Of a stretch of 64,000 nucleotides of DNA, positions 20,451-32,384 are shown in pieces. The stretch's first letter is position 1; each line of letters starts with the position of its first letter. The DNA is from Schistosoma mansoni. Its lineage: Eukaryota > Platyhelminthes > Trematoda > Strigeidida > Schistosomatidae. The stretch spans positions 186,001 to 250,000 of the forward strand of contig NW_017385988.1 in assembly GCF_000237925.1 (NCBI RefSeq). Direction: 5' to 3'. The translations under genes and the position numbers were made by a program. The notes beneath the pieces are model-generated. The model searched no databases. It saw nothing but the letters and a program-made list of their open reading frames with translations, and had not been told where the DNA came from.

Positions 20451-21699
20451 GAGAGAACCCTGATGTGATTTCTCGTGTCGTATCTACCCTCAGAGGCTTC
20501 TGTACTTTATGACATGTTAGTTAGTGATTGAGAATGTAGACTTAGTATGTTGAAAATCAACTTCAAGTGAGTGCACGTTCACTGTAACAATACAACATGA
20601 TCTAGCAGTGGTTTGACCTTAATATGTAACACTATAGTGTAACAGTATTTCTTGATGCAATAATACACCTCACGCATTTCTAACAGCCTGAGAAATCTTC
20701 TGGTCTGACTAGTCATCTACATGGTTTCGTAGGAGCTCTCTTACATCCCTAACTGATGAAGCCAACTAAAGGGATGCCATTCTCCTAGAGATACGATCAA
20801 TGGGAAATGAGGATATATGATGCACATCTGTTGAAATAATATGCGGAATAACCTTAGAGCTACGTGAAAGACGTATAAGTCACTATGAAAAACTACGAGG
20901 AGATGCAATGACTTGTACAGGCGGTTTACTACAAACCATGCAGCAACTACAGTCAATATCACTGTAAAGACCGAAATGCCAATATTTGGTTTGAAAGCAG
21001 AACCAACAAAACCAAAGTTTATTCGATTAGACCAGACTACTTTCTTCCGTGTAGCGTACGAAACGTCTTTGAGTGACTCGTATTGAATTAAATCTGAAAA
21101 CAAGCTCTGTGTTAATTTAAACGGCTTTAATTTGAGTTAGACTCAAAACAGATTTGGATTGGAGAATGCTGGTGAGCGGTCTATGTTCCTCCATGAGGAG
21201 TAACAGACGCAAGTAAGTAATTTGAATAAGAGTAAGATTTATATCAAAAGCACAGAATACCTCAAATGGTACAGCCTATGCCACACAGTCAAGGGTTTGT
21301 CTAACATATACTAGAGTGCTAAACAACAAAAGGAATAGTTAAAATAGTTCAATACCTGGGAATTGATCAAAATATCCCCAACAGGACGAGATCAGATATT
21401 TATCTGCAAGGGTTCCAGCAACCTTTAAAAGCGCACTGAACTACGCCGGGATCTTGAGTTTAATCAAATGCCACCTTGTTTTCAGTATGCAACAATAAAA
21501 TAATGTACGGTAACAAGCCTTGAATGAAGGCTAAAATACAAAACACGGAGAAGAAACAAATAAATGACAGTACTGTCCAATGAAATTCTGTGGAGGGATT
21601 TTCAGAGTTTTCTTTCTGTTATACCGGCCACTAAAATCCCTCGAGCTACGTAAAGACATATCTGGATACATCCAATCATGGCTCTCTTATTTAACTACT

Positions 21700-22560
21700 T
21701 TATGTCAATGTGACTCACAGAACTTACAACAGTACGCCTGTACGCTGATAAACCTGCAATACACTATGCAGTAATTCGACCCCCTCAGGAGACAAAGCTT
21801 TCGCACATCTCTTCTTACTACCTCTTCTATCAGGTGTACCACCACTGTTCTTACTGAGCTATATCCATCTATTTCGTATTTATCAACCCATCCCCTTGAC
21901 CATGAACCGCGAGTGGTTGCGTCGTTTGCCACAAGTACTTCATCACTTCCCCTTAAGTTTCTATGTTTGCGAAGCCATTTCTGTTCAAGTTGCAGTAGCC
22001 GAATGCACTCCCTCATCCAGTGATGTCAGAAGGTATTGGCTCGACATTGTAACTGTCTCCATCGCATCGAATACCTATCTGCAATATTTTAATCTATCTT
22101 TAAATCATCACAGTCTCTCAGTTTTAACAGGGTGTTTGTTGTGAGCGTTTAGTCATCCCTTTCATCGGATATCACAGGAACAATGAGGCGGTTATGTAAA
22201 ATTCTTTCTATCTCCACAAAGTAGGTTACTAAGCCATTGAAACGTATTTAATCCATTATGAAAGCGTCAGTACTCAGATTAGAGGCTACTTCGAGGTGTA
22301 CAGCACGCATTTGAAGAGTCGCAAATATGCATTCACACCTCTTTTCCTCATTTCTTCCCCTAACGAACCGTCAACAGCCCAGAATAGTCAATTTCCACAG
22401 ATATGTGACACCAACGAAATATCGTGTGAGTATCTCTTTGGTGCTTTCTGGCTATTTAGACGGTTATCATTCCTATATGGACGCTAGTCATGATTCTTCT
22501 TGAGCGCCACGTGTAAAATAGAAGCCCATGTGCTACTTCATTGCTGTAAGATGCTCAAAT
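21700..22560 (-). mobile_element. BEL/Pao LTR retrotransposon fossil (integrase end)
   Basis: Minus-strand remnants of the integrase and pol C-terminal region (RAVHLEV, QKWLRKHRNLR, VRKLCLL). Several breaks; not functional. It lies between two gypsy-like remnants and may be inserted in that element. Confidence 0.55.
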
Positions 22561-22879
22561 GCACCATGTGTTTGAACTTTCTTTTAGTAAATTATAGTTC
22601 TTCAGGGTTAGTCTGTGTGGATTTGAGCTTAATGATCGACCCTTGGTAATGAATTGATGATCAGTTTCCTATTCCGGCCTTACACTGCCGTCATACCCAC
22701 ATCAAACTTCGTTGAAGGTGCTTCTTGTTGGTTTCACAATGTGGATACAATATATTGCATTGGTATCAAATAAGCCACCAACTTGAAGTCATATGCACGT
22801 ACCTATAAGTTTCTTCTCATTCATATTAATAAGCAATTTATGAAAACTTGTGATAACTGCTTTAGAACTAGGCGGTTTT

Positions 22880-23230
22880 ATCTGAGCTTCAATGAAGCTC
22901 CATGTTTGACGACAACGTAGGCTGAAGTCTTATATAAAGGACTGTTCACCGAAGTAGGGACGTGAGAATATTTTGCAGCTTCTATAAGGATGTTGGTGAC
23001 TGTAGAGCATTTATGGTTAGATAAAAATGACGGGGTTGTGCTAACATCCACGCCAACGTCACTGAGAAATTCCGTGCCAGAGATGATATCCCGGATAAGA
23101 AGACAGCCATTTATATGTCCAGAAGCAGTCATCTCTATTATTATCTGGCTAGCACGTTCCCTTGCATATCATTGCTGCACAGTCTCGTGGATTCACGTGT
23201 TTTGTTGTCACAATTTTCATATTTGATGTG
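22880..23230 (-). mobile_element. LTR retrotransposon fossil (protease-like part)
   Basis: Minus-strand remnant resembling the retroviral-type aspartic protease region. Probably the upstream part of the gypsy fossil at 19450-20450. Broken. Confidence 0.4.
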
Positions 23231-23559
23231 GTACTATGTGGTTTTGTTAGCTCTATTGTCATTAAGAAAAGTCGTTAGTTTACAAAAGTTCAAATTCCTG
23301 TCGACAATCGAGTTAAATTGAGCAACAGAAGAAATACTGTAATAACCAACAAGTTAGAATCTGTCAAAGACCTTTTTAAATTGGGTGATGATATTCAAAG
23401 ATTGTTTGGTCTACTGACGTCTGCCACCCCTAAATATTACATTATAAATCTAAACATTGATGCCAAAGAATACTTCAGTATCGTAATTGCTGTGACAGCA
23501 CGTGCTAGACACCCTACTGCAAAACACGCAATTGTAAATTAAGTCTAGATATGGATTAG

Positions 23560-25740
23560 TGACTGGTAGTTCATGTTGTCTTGCTGACGATTTTATCTTA
23601 AGAAACGTTTTTTCTTGGAGTAAGGCAGAATGTTGTCTTATAGTTGGAGATTTCAATGCACCACATATCAACTGGATAGAGCTCACAGCTTCAGGTGGGG
23701 GGCTCGATAGTGACCTTCTATCAACAATTATTCAGTGTGCACTTGTACAGTATATCGCAAAACCGATACATATTGACTTGGAACATGACCAGTCATTGTA
23801 GGACCGTGTCCTCACACACCACTGTGAAGATATCATCGATATTCAGCTCCTTCTGCACCAGCGAATCGTGATCAAATTGCACCTTACTTTAAGTTTCTTA
23901 CACATGGTATATAATATATACCTGCTCCATCCCGTCTCAATATCTGGAGAGCTAATTCTCCGGCAATCAGAGACTATGCTATCTCGACTGACTGGTCGGT
24001 CGATGCTGATGGACCAATCGAAGACTAATGCAATAAGTTTAAGGCTACATTCGAGTACCTAACACAACCGTTTATCCCATGGCCAACACGTAAGCTACTA
24101 TATTGCCCACCATGGAATAATAAGGAAACCGAAAGCTATTGAAACGTGGAAAACACATACGGGACTTATTCTTTTCAACAGGACACCAATCATTTAATTG
24201 TGGATACTAAAATATCCGGAATATACATAAAAAGACCATAGCTAGATGCCGTACTAGTTACGAAAAACAGTTGGCATTCGATAGCCGTACTTGTCCGAAT
24301 CTAATCTAGCAACAGCTGAGACTTTCTCGAATAATTTTAGCGAATTCTACTCTACATGCATTGTTTCAAATACTTGTCCCAATCACACCGAGATACCAGT
24401 TGTAGGAACTGTTATATTCTTCCACTGGTAACTAACCTCCATCTTGTAAGATGCTTGGCCCCGATGGATTACACACAAGACTGCTGTTATCTCTTGCAGC
24501 AGTATTTCAACACCACTCGCGGAGCTCTTCAACATGTCTCTTTCACTCGCTCAACTCCCTAGAGACTGGATAGACGCTATGGTCAGTCCCATATTTAAAG
24601 GTGGTCAGAGAAGGATCGTATCTAACTACCGGCCTGTCAGCGTAACCAGCATAGTCGTTAAGCTACTTGAAAAGATAATTCGGGCTAAGTTACCAAGTCA
24701 CATAGATTCGCACAATCTGTTCATTCCCGAGCAACATGGGTTTCGTAACAAGCGTCGATGCTTGACTAACTTACTTATTGCGAGAGAGGATTGAAAAGCA
24801 GTCCTAGATAACGGCCTGTTTGTTTATTTGATATTCATAGATTTTAGCAAAGCGTTTGATAATGTTTCACACTTAGGTCTTATGCAGGAGCTCACGAGAG
24901 TGAGAATAACGGTTGCTATAAAGGAATGGATAGGAAACTTCTTATGTGACCGCAGACAGAGAGTGCGAGTCCATGGAACGCTATCCAAGTGGAAGCCGGT
25001 CAAAAGTGGTGTATCCTAAGGCACCATCTTAGGCCTTTTACTTTTCCTTCTCTATGTTAGGGCTTGCGGATGATATCAAAATCTGGAGAACAATAAGAAG
25101 TGAGGCTGGTCGTTTTCATCTCCAAGCTGATTTAGACGAATTAGTTAGATAGGCTTGTGGTTGGGGCTTAGAATTTAATTCTAGGAAGAGTGGGCTCATG
25201 CACATCGACACGGTAATAGTTACCATTATACTATTGATGGTGCATCTCTTCCACGAGTTGAAGAACATAAAGAATTATGAGTAATAGTAAGTCGCGACTT
25301 GGAAACAACTACGCATTGCACCGGAGCTGCTTCCAAAGGTTATCGTGCGTCATGGTCACTTCGTCAAGCATTAAAGTGTTTTGACGAGATGTTTCGAGTT
25401 TTTTATCCCACCTAGGTAAGACCACACTTAGAGTACTGTATCCAAGCAGCTAGCCCATGCACAATTATTGATACTAATTCAGTTGAGCGTATTCAGCGTA
25501 TGGGGAAAAATTAGTGAAGAGTCTCTCTTAATTTCCTTGCTATGAGCGCTTAAAACGCCTAAACCTTTTCCCCTTGTCTTATTGCAGGACGCGAGGTGAC
25601 CTTATACTGACATTTCGTATCTTTGATTATGATATGGGTGTTAATATGCCTTAGCTTTTTGCTCCCTCAAGTACTGATAACATAGGTCCACCAACCTACT
25701 ATTCTCATTAATGATTACTGAAGACTGAAGACCTCGGTTT
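23560..25740 (+). mobile_element. CR1-like (SR1-type) LINE, decayed
   Basis: Endonuclease remnant CLIVGDFNAPHINW at about 23634, then RT blocks: DWIDAMVSPIFKGGQRR, SNYRPVSVTSIVVKLLEKI, EQHGFRNKR, MIFIDFSKAFDNVSH, VRVHGTLSKWKPVKSGVS, and LEYCIQAASPC. These are the CR1/jockey-type order. Several stops and frame changes between about 24790 and 25600, and the catalytic YADD block is degraded. The 3' end is near 25740 with gaagactgaag. Confidence 0.75.
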
Positions 25741-25884
25741 ATGATGTTTGCGTTACACGTGCATGTTGTCTTGTGATCTGTGCTTGTTGTGTGCAATTTA
25801 TCATAGTTGTTTCCGACTATGCATTATTTTTTTTATTTTATAAAACTTTGCACTTAATATTCACAGTTTGGGTTACTCTCAAAT

Positions 25885-26290
25885 GTTTTTTCAGTCTTCA
25901 GTAGTAAGAATAAGAGATCTATCGACTTTTATTAATCCTTGCAGTTTGTAACACCTTGGAGCTCCAATCTCGTTTTGAATATATCAGCAAAAGATGCTGA
26001 TATTACGTGTTCTGGCAGAAAATTCCAGTAATTCACTTCTCGGTGCGAGAATTCGTTTAAACGAAACTCCAAAAGTAGACTATTTGATCTCAGCTTTTGA
26101 ACTTTCTTCGAATGTTCTCTCAAATGACCAGTCATAGACAGAGATGAAAAAATAAGACATGAGTATCAAGATCATCGTTCGGTATGCGATAAGCCAATAT
26201 TAGGTCACCCCCGTAATCTGCGATAAGATAACGGAAATAAGTCGAGGTATCTCAGTCTGTCTTCATAAGATAGGTCATAGTAGGACTAAA
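25885..26290 (-). mobile_element. CR1-like LINE 3' end, opposite orientation
   Basis: Minus strand reads GHLREHSKKVQKLRS and VNYWNFLPEHVISAS, the C-terminus of CR1-type pol. 5'-truncated; tail-to-tail with 23560-25740. Confidence 0.7.
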
Positions 26291-27394
26291 CCAACCAAAC
26301 AAAACTTGACTGTCACGGCCAAATTAAGTTAATTTGTAAAGAAATTTTTTTGACTTTTTCAAAAACCATTTAGTTGACTTGATGTGCCTTGCAATTTTCT
26401 GCGTCTTGTAGCCCTAGTACAATGTTATTTATTTCATGACCGTGAGTTCATTAAGTTAGTCTTAAGTTTCCTAGGCCATTACTACACAAATGGAAAAACA
26501 CCCTCCAAAATAGTATTTTGGACATCTTATGTCTACAGTTCTTTCATGATATTGGTTCTTAAAGGTTTTTATCCCAGTTTAGCGGAATATGCAGTCAATT
26601 TATTTATTTATTTAGACACATACATATTGGTACAAAAGGGCACCAGATACATATGCGCCACGCAAAATAATGAAAATAGGAAGGGAAGGGATGAAAAGAT
26701 AAGACGGACTGAAATGTACAACCAGAAGACTCAGTTAAGAAAGTTAGAACCACTCTTTATGTAGAAAGTAAAAGAAGGTTACAGCAGGTTCGCCACTGGT
26801 TTCTATTCTGAGCCATATCTGATAACGTCTCTAGCCACTGTGTTGCACCATCTCTCGGACCTCAGCCAGGGAGTCGTGAAGGACCAACAGAAGCTAGCCC
26901 TTTGCAGCTTTCTTTCATGCCACGACACCATGTCATACACTGACCTCCTCTCCGCTGTTTCCAACCAGTCCCAGAGTCGGCAAATAATGCACAACGTGGA
27001 AGCCTCTGGGACAACATTCGTAAAACATGTCCAAGCCACCGAAGTCGGTGTTTCAAGATGGTGACACCAATTGAATTATCGTCTCCGCGCCCGAACACAC
27101 GATGCCGAACCTCTGCATTACTAACTAGGTGTTGCCACTGTATGTCAGCAATCCTTCGGAGACAACGACGATCGAACACAGAGAGTCGTCTAACATCCTC
27201 AACTCGGAGAGTCCAGGTTTCACAAGCATAGAGCAAAACTGCTCTCACCGACGCGTTGTAGATCCGGCCTTTTACAGCCAGACTAACATCACGAAGGCGC
27301 CAAAGATGGCCCAGATTGGCATAAGCTGCTCTGGCTTTCATTATACGTGCATCAATCTCATCACTCACGCCACCACCAGCACTTATATAGCTGT

Positions 27395-27637
27395 AGAAGG
27401 GGTTTTGTGGAGATTTAGTATTTATCATAGTTCAAAGCGTGAGTCAATTAAAGCTAGACCACCACGTCTGTTGTGAGATAGGAACTCACTGAAGACAATT
27501 GGTGAATGGTTGCTCAACTTCGTGGATCAGTTGAAGTTAGACATTAACACCGTTGGATGCCAGCTCAGTGGTCTATCGGTTAAGGGCTTCGGCTCGAGAC
27601 TGGTAGGTCCTGGGTTCGAATCTCGCGAGAGCGGGTG
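27395..27637. repeat. Family B/Penelope-related insert nested in R1 LINE
   Basis: 27395-27440 is the family B tail on the minus strand; about 27465-27637 is the upstream region and tRNA-like head (ctcagtggtctatcggttaa, gggttcgaatc) on the plus strand. It is thus 5'-inverted. It stops before the ribozyme core. Confidence 0.75.
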
Positions 27638-28715
27638 CAAAGCACATGCCGTACCTGCGGACACTGATTGCCAACTGATTAAGTGCGGATTGCATGCCTT
27701 GGGCATTATCGCACAGTAAGACAATATCATCCGCATACTCAAGGTCGAGAAGTCGTTCTCCAGGCAACATATCCACACCGCCATTACTTACATCCACCAG
27801 AGCTGTTTCCAGGATGTCGTCGATGGCAAAGTTGAAGAGGAATGGTGAGATCGGGCAACCCTGCCTAACCCCACTGCTCGAATGGAACAAGGGAGAAAGG
27901 TGGTTGTATGCCCTCACTCTGCCTGAGGTGTTCGTATACAGGGCCTTTAAGATGTTAATGAGCTTCTCAGGCACACCCTTCTTCAATAGACAATCCCAGA
28001 GAACAGTCCTGTCCAACGAATCGAAGGCCGCCCTGATATCAAGAAACACTACGATTGTTGGCCTGCGATAAGTATGACGGTGTTCTAACATTTGGCGGAG
28101 GGTGAAGATGTGATCAATGCATCCTCGACCAGAACGAAAACCAGCCTGCTCCTCGCGAGTCAATCGTTCGCGGGTTTTAAACAACCTACGAAGAATGATA
28201 GAAGCCAATAGTTTGGACGCAATCGAAAGTAGACTTATCCCCCGATAGTTACTGCAGGAACAACGTGAACCCTTTTTAAAGATAGGGACGACTATTGACT
28301 CATTCCAAGATGTTGAAACACTTTCTTGCTCCCAAACCTTTGCAAACAACACAGTCAATTCCTTAGTCAGAAGGTCACCACCATCTTTAAAAAGAGCCGG
28401 AGGTAAGTCATCTGGGCCCGGTGATTTGTAGCGCTTCAAGAGTTGGAGTTCCTTGCGGACTTCCGCCTCGTTTGGTGGATCAGTCGTCACCGGCCATGGG
28501 GGGCAGGACAAACTGGTTGATGTTGCCTGAGCGGCAGGCCAGTTGAACTGCCCTTCGAAGAATTCCGCCCATCGTCCAAGACGTCGAGAGATGTTAGTGA
28601 TTGGCATCCCGTCATCCTCGTAGATTGTTTCACTCACACCAGACTTCTTGCTGTCAGTGGCTCGGATGAGTTGGAAGAGCTTCCGGCAGTTACCAGATGC
28701 AGCTGCTGCTTCCAT
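27573..28715 (-). pseudogene. Reverse transcriptase domain of R1 LINE
   Basis: Open for 380 codons with all RT blocks through YADD. The last residues (ALARFEPRTYQSR) come from the nested SINE, not from the LINE. Confidence 0.88.
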
Positions 28716-28733
28716 CTCATTAGCACGCTCCGA

Positions 28734-29944
28734 CTACCAGGCTTCTCGGTCCTTATGCAAGCTTTGCCCGATTTCACTACGTAACAGCCTTCGTTTGTGG
28801 TCAAACTCACGGTCACCCGGAGTAGACCGACGGGCTTCCATCAGTTGTAAGGAGCCAGAAGAAACCCAGTGCTTGTAAGCGGGACGTTTCGCGAAGCCGC
28901 AAGCGGCTTTACTCGCCATTTTCATGGCGTCGTGAAGATGCAACCAATGCTCATCTATACTTTTCGGTGGGATGGTAGCTAGCCTAGAAGCTAGCTCCGC
29001 TCGATACTTACTTGCAACAGAAGTTGCAGCCAGTTTACTAACATCGATCCGTTGGTGGTGGTCAATCCTTCGGCCACTGAAAAGTAAGGTGAGATTGGCG
29101 CAGACCAGGACATGATCAGACTCCAGATAGGTACTCCAAAAGGAGCGGCAGTCTTGTACACAACCACGCCAGCGGTAGCTGATCGCGATGTGATCAATCT
29201 GAGTCCAGGCTTGAGATGCAGGGGGGGACGCCAGGTGGCACACCGGCGATGACTGTGCCGGAAGTTAGTGCTGGCCAGAAACAGGTCGTGGTCTGTGCAC
29301 AGTTGCAGCAAACGGTCCCCGTTATCTGTCCTGCGACCAACAAGTCCCCATCGGCCACCTAAACGACTCTCTTCTGTGCCTAGACGCCCGACCTGAGCAT
29401 TCAAGTCTCCGGCTAATACTACAATACCTGTCGAACGCGCTTTCTGGAGAAGAGCTGTTAACTGGTGGTAAAACTCATCCTTGATTGCATCCGGGCTGCA
29501 ATCTGTCGTGGCATAGGCGGAGATGACGCAAAGACACCGTTTCTCACGCCGGTTTCTTCTCACTTTGATGGAACTTTCTAATCTAACAGCACATAACCGA
29601 TTGTTAATGGGGATCCAATCGATTAGTGCTGCCTCAGCCCTAGCGCTCAGTGCAACACCAACGCCTGCAAGACCAGACGAAGATGCCACAGGGTCCCCGG
29701 ATAAGCGCACGTGAAACAAGCTTTTCGAGGCGACAGATGGAGAGCGAATTTGTAGTACTTCACTAGAGTCTTGAATACGGGTCTCGGATAGACAGCAAAC
29801 ATCAACATTAAGACTTTCTAAAGACATAGCCAGCCCCATCTGTTGTCCGATCTGCATTAGTGTGCGAACGTTGAAGGAAGCCAGCTTGAACGGCGTACGT
29901 GGTTTCAGAAAGACTGCTTCAGTATTCATAATCGGTGGAAGCAT
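28734..29944 (-). pseudogene. Endonuclease domain of R1 LINE
   Basis: Starts MLPPIMNTEAVF. Two overlapping frames (29944-28991 and 29243-28734) carry the endonuclease; the switch lies at about 29220-29240. Catalytic E (CLSETRI), D/N (GDLNAQ) and terminal SDH motif are present across the two frames. Confidence 0.85.
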
Positions 29945-30085
29945 TCACTTTCAACCAGACAGTGACTGGAGATCGTTTAGATAGGACAGAGTTTCCACCA
30001 TGGGCGAGCTACTGCATAAGTTGGAAAGGAAAGATACACAATTTGGAAATAAAGGGAGTGAAAAAGCGACGTAGTAAATAATAGT

Positions 30086-30113
30086 AATAATAATGGTAAT
30101 AATAATAATAATG
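30086..30113. repeat. TAA/AAT microsatellite
   Basis: Short array of ata/aat units in the 5' region of the R1 LINE. Confidence 0.7.
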
Positions 30114-30626
30114 TAAATTGTCTTTCTTCCTTTAGGAACGAGAGCAGTGTAGTTAGTGTAGTGAGTCATTTCATGTCATTTGTGTGTGGGCTGTGATACT
30201 GCCCGGGTGCCCAAACCGAAGCAGGTGGTTTTCTTAGGGGGCCACACCCCGAGCCTTTGACCTAAAGGTCTGATCCACAAGGCAGTGGAGCATCGTGAGG
30301 AGATGCAGTCCCATGGTAGCCGGTGACCAACAGCAGGTTCATTCGCCATTCGTTCCATCAGGATACTGGAACCCATGTGCACCATTGGTTTGGAATCAGG
30401 GTTTTCCAACTCCCCTAGGTGGACCCTCCATGTCCACCAACCCGGTTAATGCGCCGGACATTCGCTTTTCGTCCTCTCAATTTCGTAAACAACAGTAATG
30501 CCACGAGAAGGCAGTGAGTAGGACTTCCCTGTCAGAGGCTATATATTCGCGTGGCCATGTGGGAGCATTTCGAGAGGGAGAGTGGACTCTCCACACTCTC
30601 GGCTGTACCAGAGCATTTGGGGGCTC

Positions 30627-30705
30627 GGATGAGTTGGAAGAGCTTCCGGCAGTTACCAGATGCAGCTGCTGCTTCCATCTCATTAGCACGCTCCGACCAC
30701 CAGGC
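30627..30705 (-). mobile_element. Extra internal R1 segment joined to the 5' end
   Basis: Nearly identical to 28660-28738 (endonuclease-RT linker) and abuts the start of the R1 5' region at 30626. Confidence 0.75.
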
Positions 30706-31469
30706 AGTCAAAGTACGTTCTAAAAGGTGTCATTTCTTTTGCTCTGACTACCAGCTATAAAACAGGTGACAACTAGTCTTACACTAGTATAATGAAGTTT
30801 CGTGGTAGTGTTTTATTCAAATCTATTTAGAGTTTGTTGAACTGCTTTTAAACCGTTGTATGTAAACAAAATGCCCATCGATTGCTTACTTTATCCACTG
30901 GGAGTGAGTTACGTAGTAGAGTTGATCACTTCACTTATCTTGGAAGTTTCACAAACTTCAATGGGTCGGCGACTAGCAAGCTCCGTCTTTGTTTATTGCT
31001 TGAGTTGTCACCTCAGCTATATAATTCTAACCACATTTTCTCTCCTAAACATCACCGTAAATCCGATGAAACTACTTTTGGCCTAAATCAACTCACTTTG
31101 TCCACTTCGGTTGTTATCCACTTGTCTACGACTCGTCATTTGCTTAAAAGTGTCAAGATAATAGTTATACTTTAGCATAATTAGGAATCATTTTTTTGTA
31201 GGACTTGTATCACTTCTTTTGGTGTTAGAATAAAAAAGAAACCGTTTTCGCACTTGTAAAGAAGACTAATATTTATTTTCTGATAACCTTAGCATAATCT
31301 AAATCAATAAATATATTATGGGTATAAATCGTCCTTGAAGACTTACAAAACATTCTAAATGTAGTCGACTTAATGTAATTTACCGTGAATGTCGTATGAG
31401 TAATTTAATGTTACTACTTTCTCTGTAGGTACCCTTACCTACAATGAAGTTTTACTTATATTTCAGCAC

Positions 31470-32384
31470 ATGCTTCCTCAGACGAACCATTCTATATCAT
31501 GCCCTACAACTACCAACAAATCAATCACAATTCTTTATGGTAGTCAAACGGGCAATGCCCAGTCGTTAGCTGAATTGCTCGCTCTCCAATCATATCGAAT
31601 TTTCGATCAGGAATGTGTCAAATCTAATTTAGAACGTCTCCCTATTATTCGTCTACTATCAATGGATGACTACACACCTGTATCACGACTTGCAAAGGAA
31701 AAAGGTGTGGTGATATTCGTTTGTTCCACTACAGGTCGTGGTGTTCCTCCAAATAATATGTCAATATTTTGGAAAAAAATAATGAACCGAGCCTTGATTC
31801 CAGGTCGTTCGCTCCCACCAGATCTACATTTTTCTGTCCTTGGACTTGGTGATTCTTCTTATCCTATGTTCAACTTTGTCGCTAAAAAGCTTTACCGTCG
31901 TTTGCTTCAACTTGGCGCTACTCCACTCTGCACTGAAATTAGACCTCACCAAGACTGCGAAGAAAGTGAAAATTTGAGTCTTGGATTAGCTGATGAACAG
32001 TCCGAGTTAGGTATAAATGAGGTTTTGCGCTATTGGATTCCAGCTCTTTGGGACAATGTTATGAAGTTATTTGGCGTTCCGACTTCAGAACGATTATCAC
32101 GACTTATTAGTTGGGACAACCTGAAAAATCCTGATTTTGTGTTTAGTTTATGGCCTAAATACGATGTCATTTGTTCCAGCTTAGTACTCAATCCCGGTTT
32201 ACAATCCACAAGTGAGAATAATTTGCTCTATCAGATTGTCAAACAAGTCGAATTCGACAATGCGCATTCATTCATGTCTAACCCAATCCCAACTAATGCT
32301 CAGTGGTTTCAGGTGGTACGTTGTAAACGTGTTACTAGTGCGGACCATTTCCAGGATACGCGACTGTTGGAAATGTCTTATAAA
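31470..32384 (+). CDS. NDOR1: NDOR1 exon 1 (FMN domain)
   Basis: This exon encodes 305 residues: the flavodoxin domain and the linker. It ends at AAA before donor gtgagt. Confidence 0.94.

Larger units (their letters stand above)
26598..30640 (-). mobile_element. Nearly full-length RTE LINE, family R1
   Basis: About 4 kb on the minus strand, reading from 30640 to the taaa-repeat tail at 26598. The apurinic-type endonuclease (29944 to about 28990) has FKLASFNVRTL, CLSETRIQ, GDLNAQVG, DHIAIS and SDHVLV. The RT has SPGPDDLPPALFK, VVPIFKKGSRCSCSNYRGIS, FLDIRAAFDSLDR, SSGVRQGCPISPFL and YADDIVLL; the C-terminal part reads LKHRLRWLGHVLRM. Breaks: one frame change near 29225 in the endonuclease, one stop near 28735 between endonuclease and RT, and a nested insertion at 27395-27637 that replaces about 35 codons. 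The 5' non-coding region is about 700 bp. Related proteins are often mislabelled craniofacial development protein 2. Dead but fairly young. Confidence 0.9.

Noticed and set aside
30176-30500. Open frames shared with 2000-2175, 38782-39096 and 43534-44099 as a conserved protein
   Set aside because: The frames differ in strand relative to the element and are all inside the R1 leader and its derivatives; no protein family recognised.
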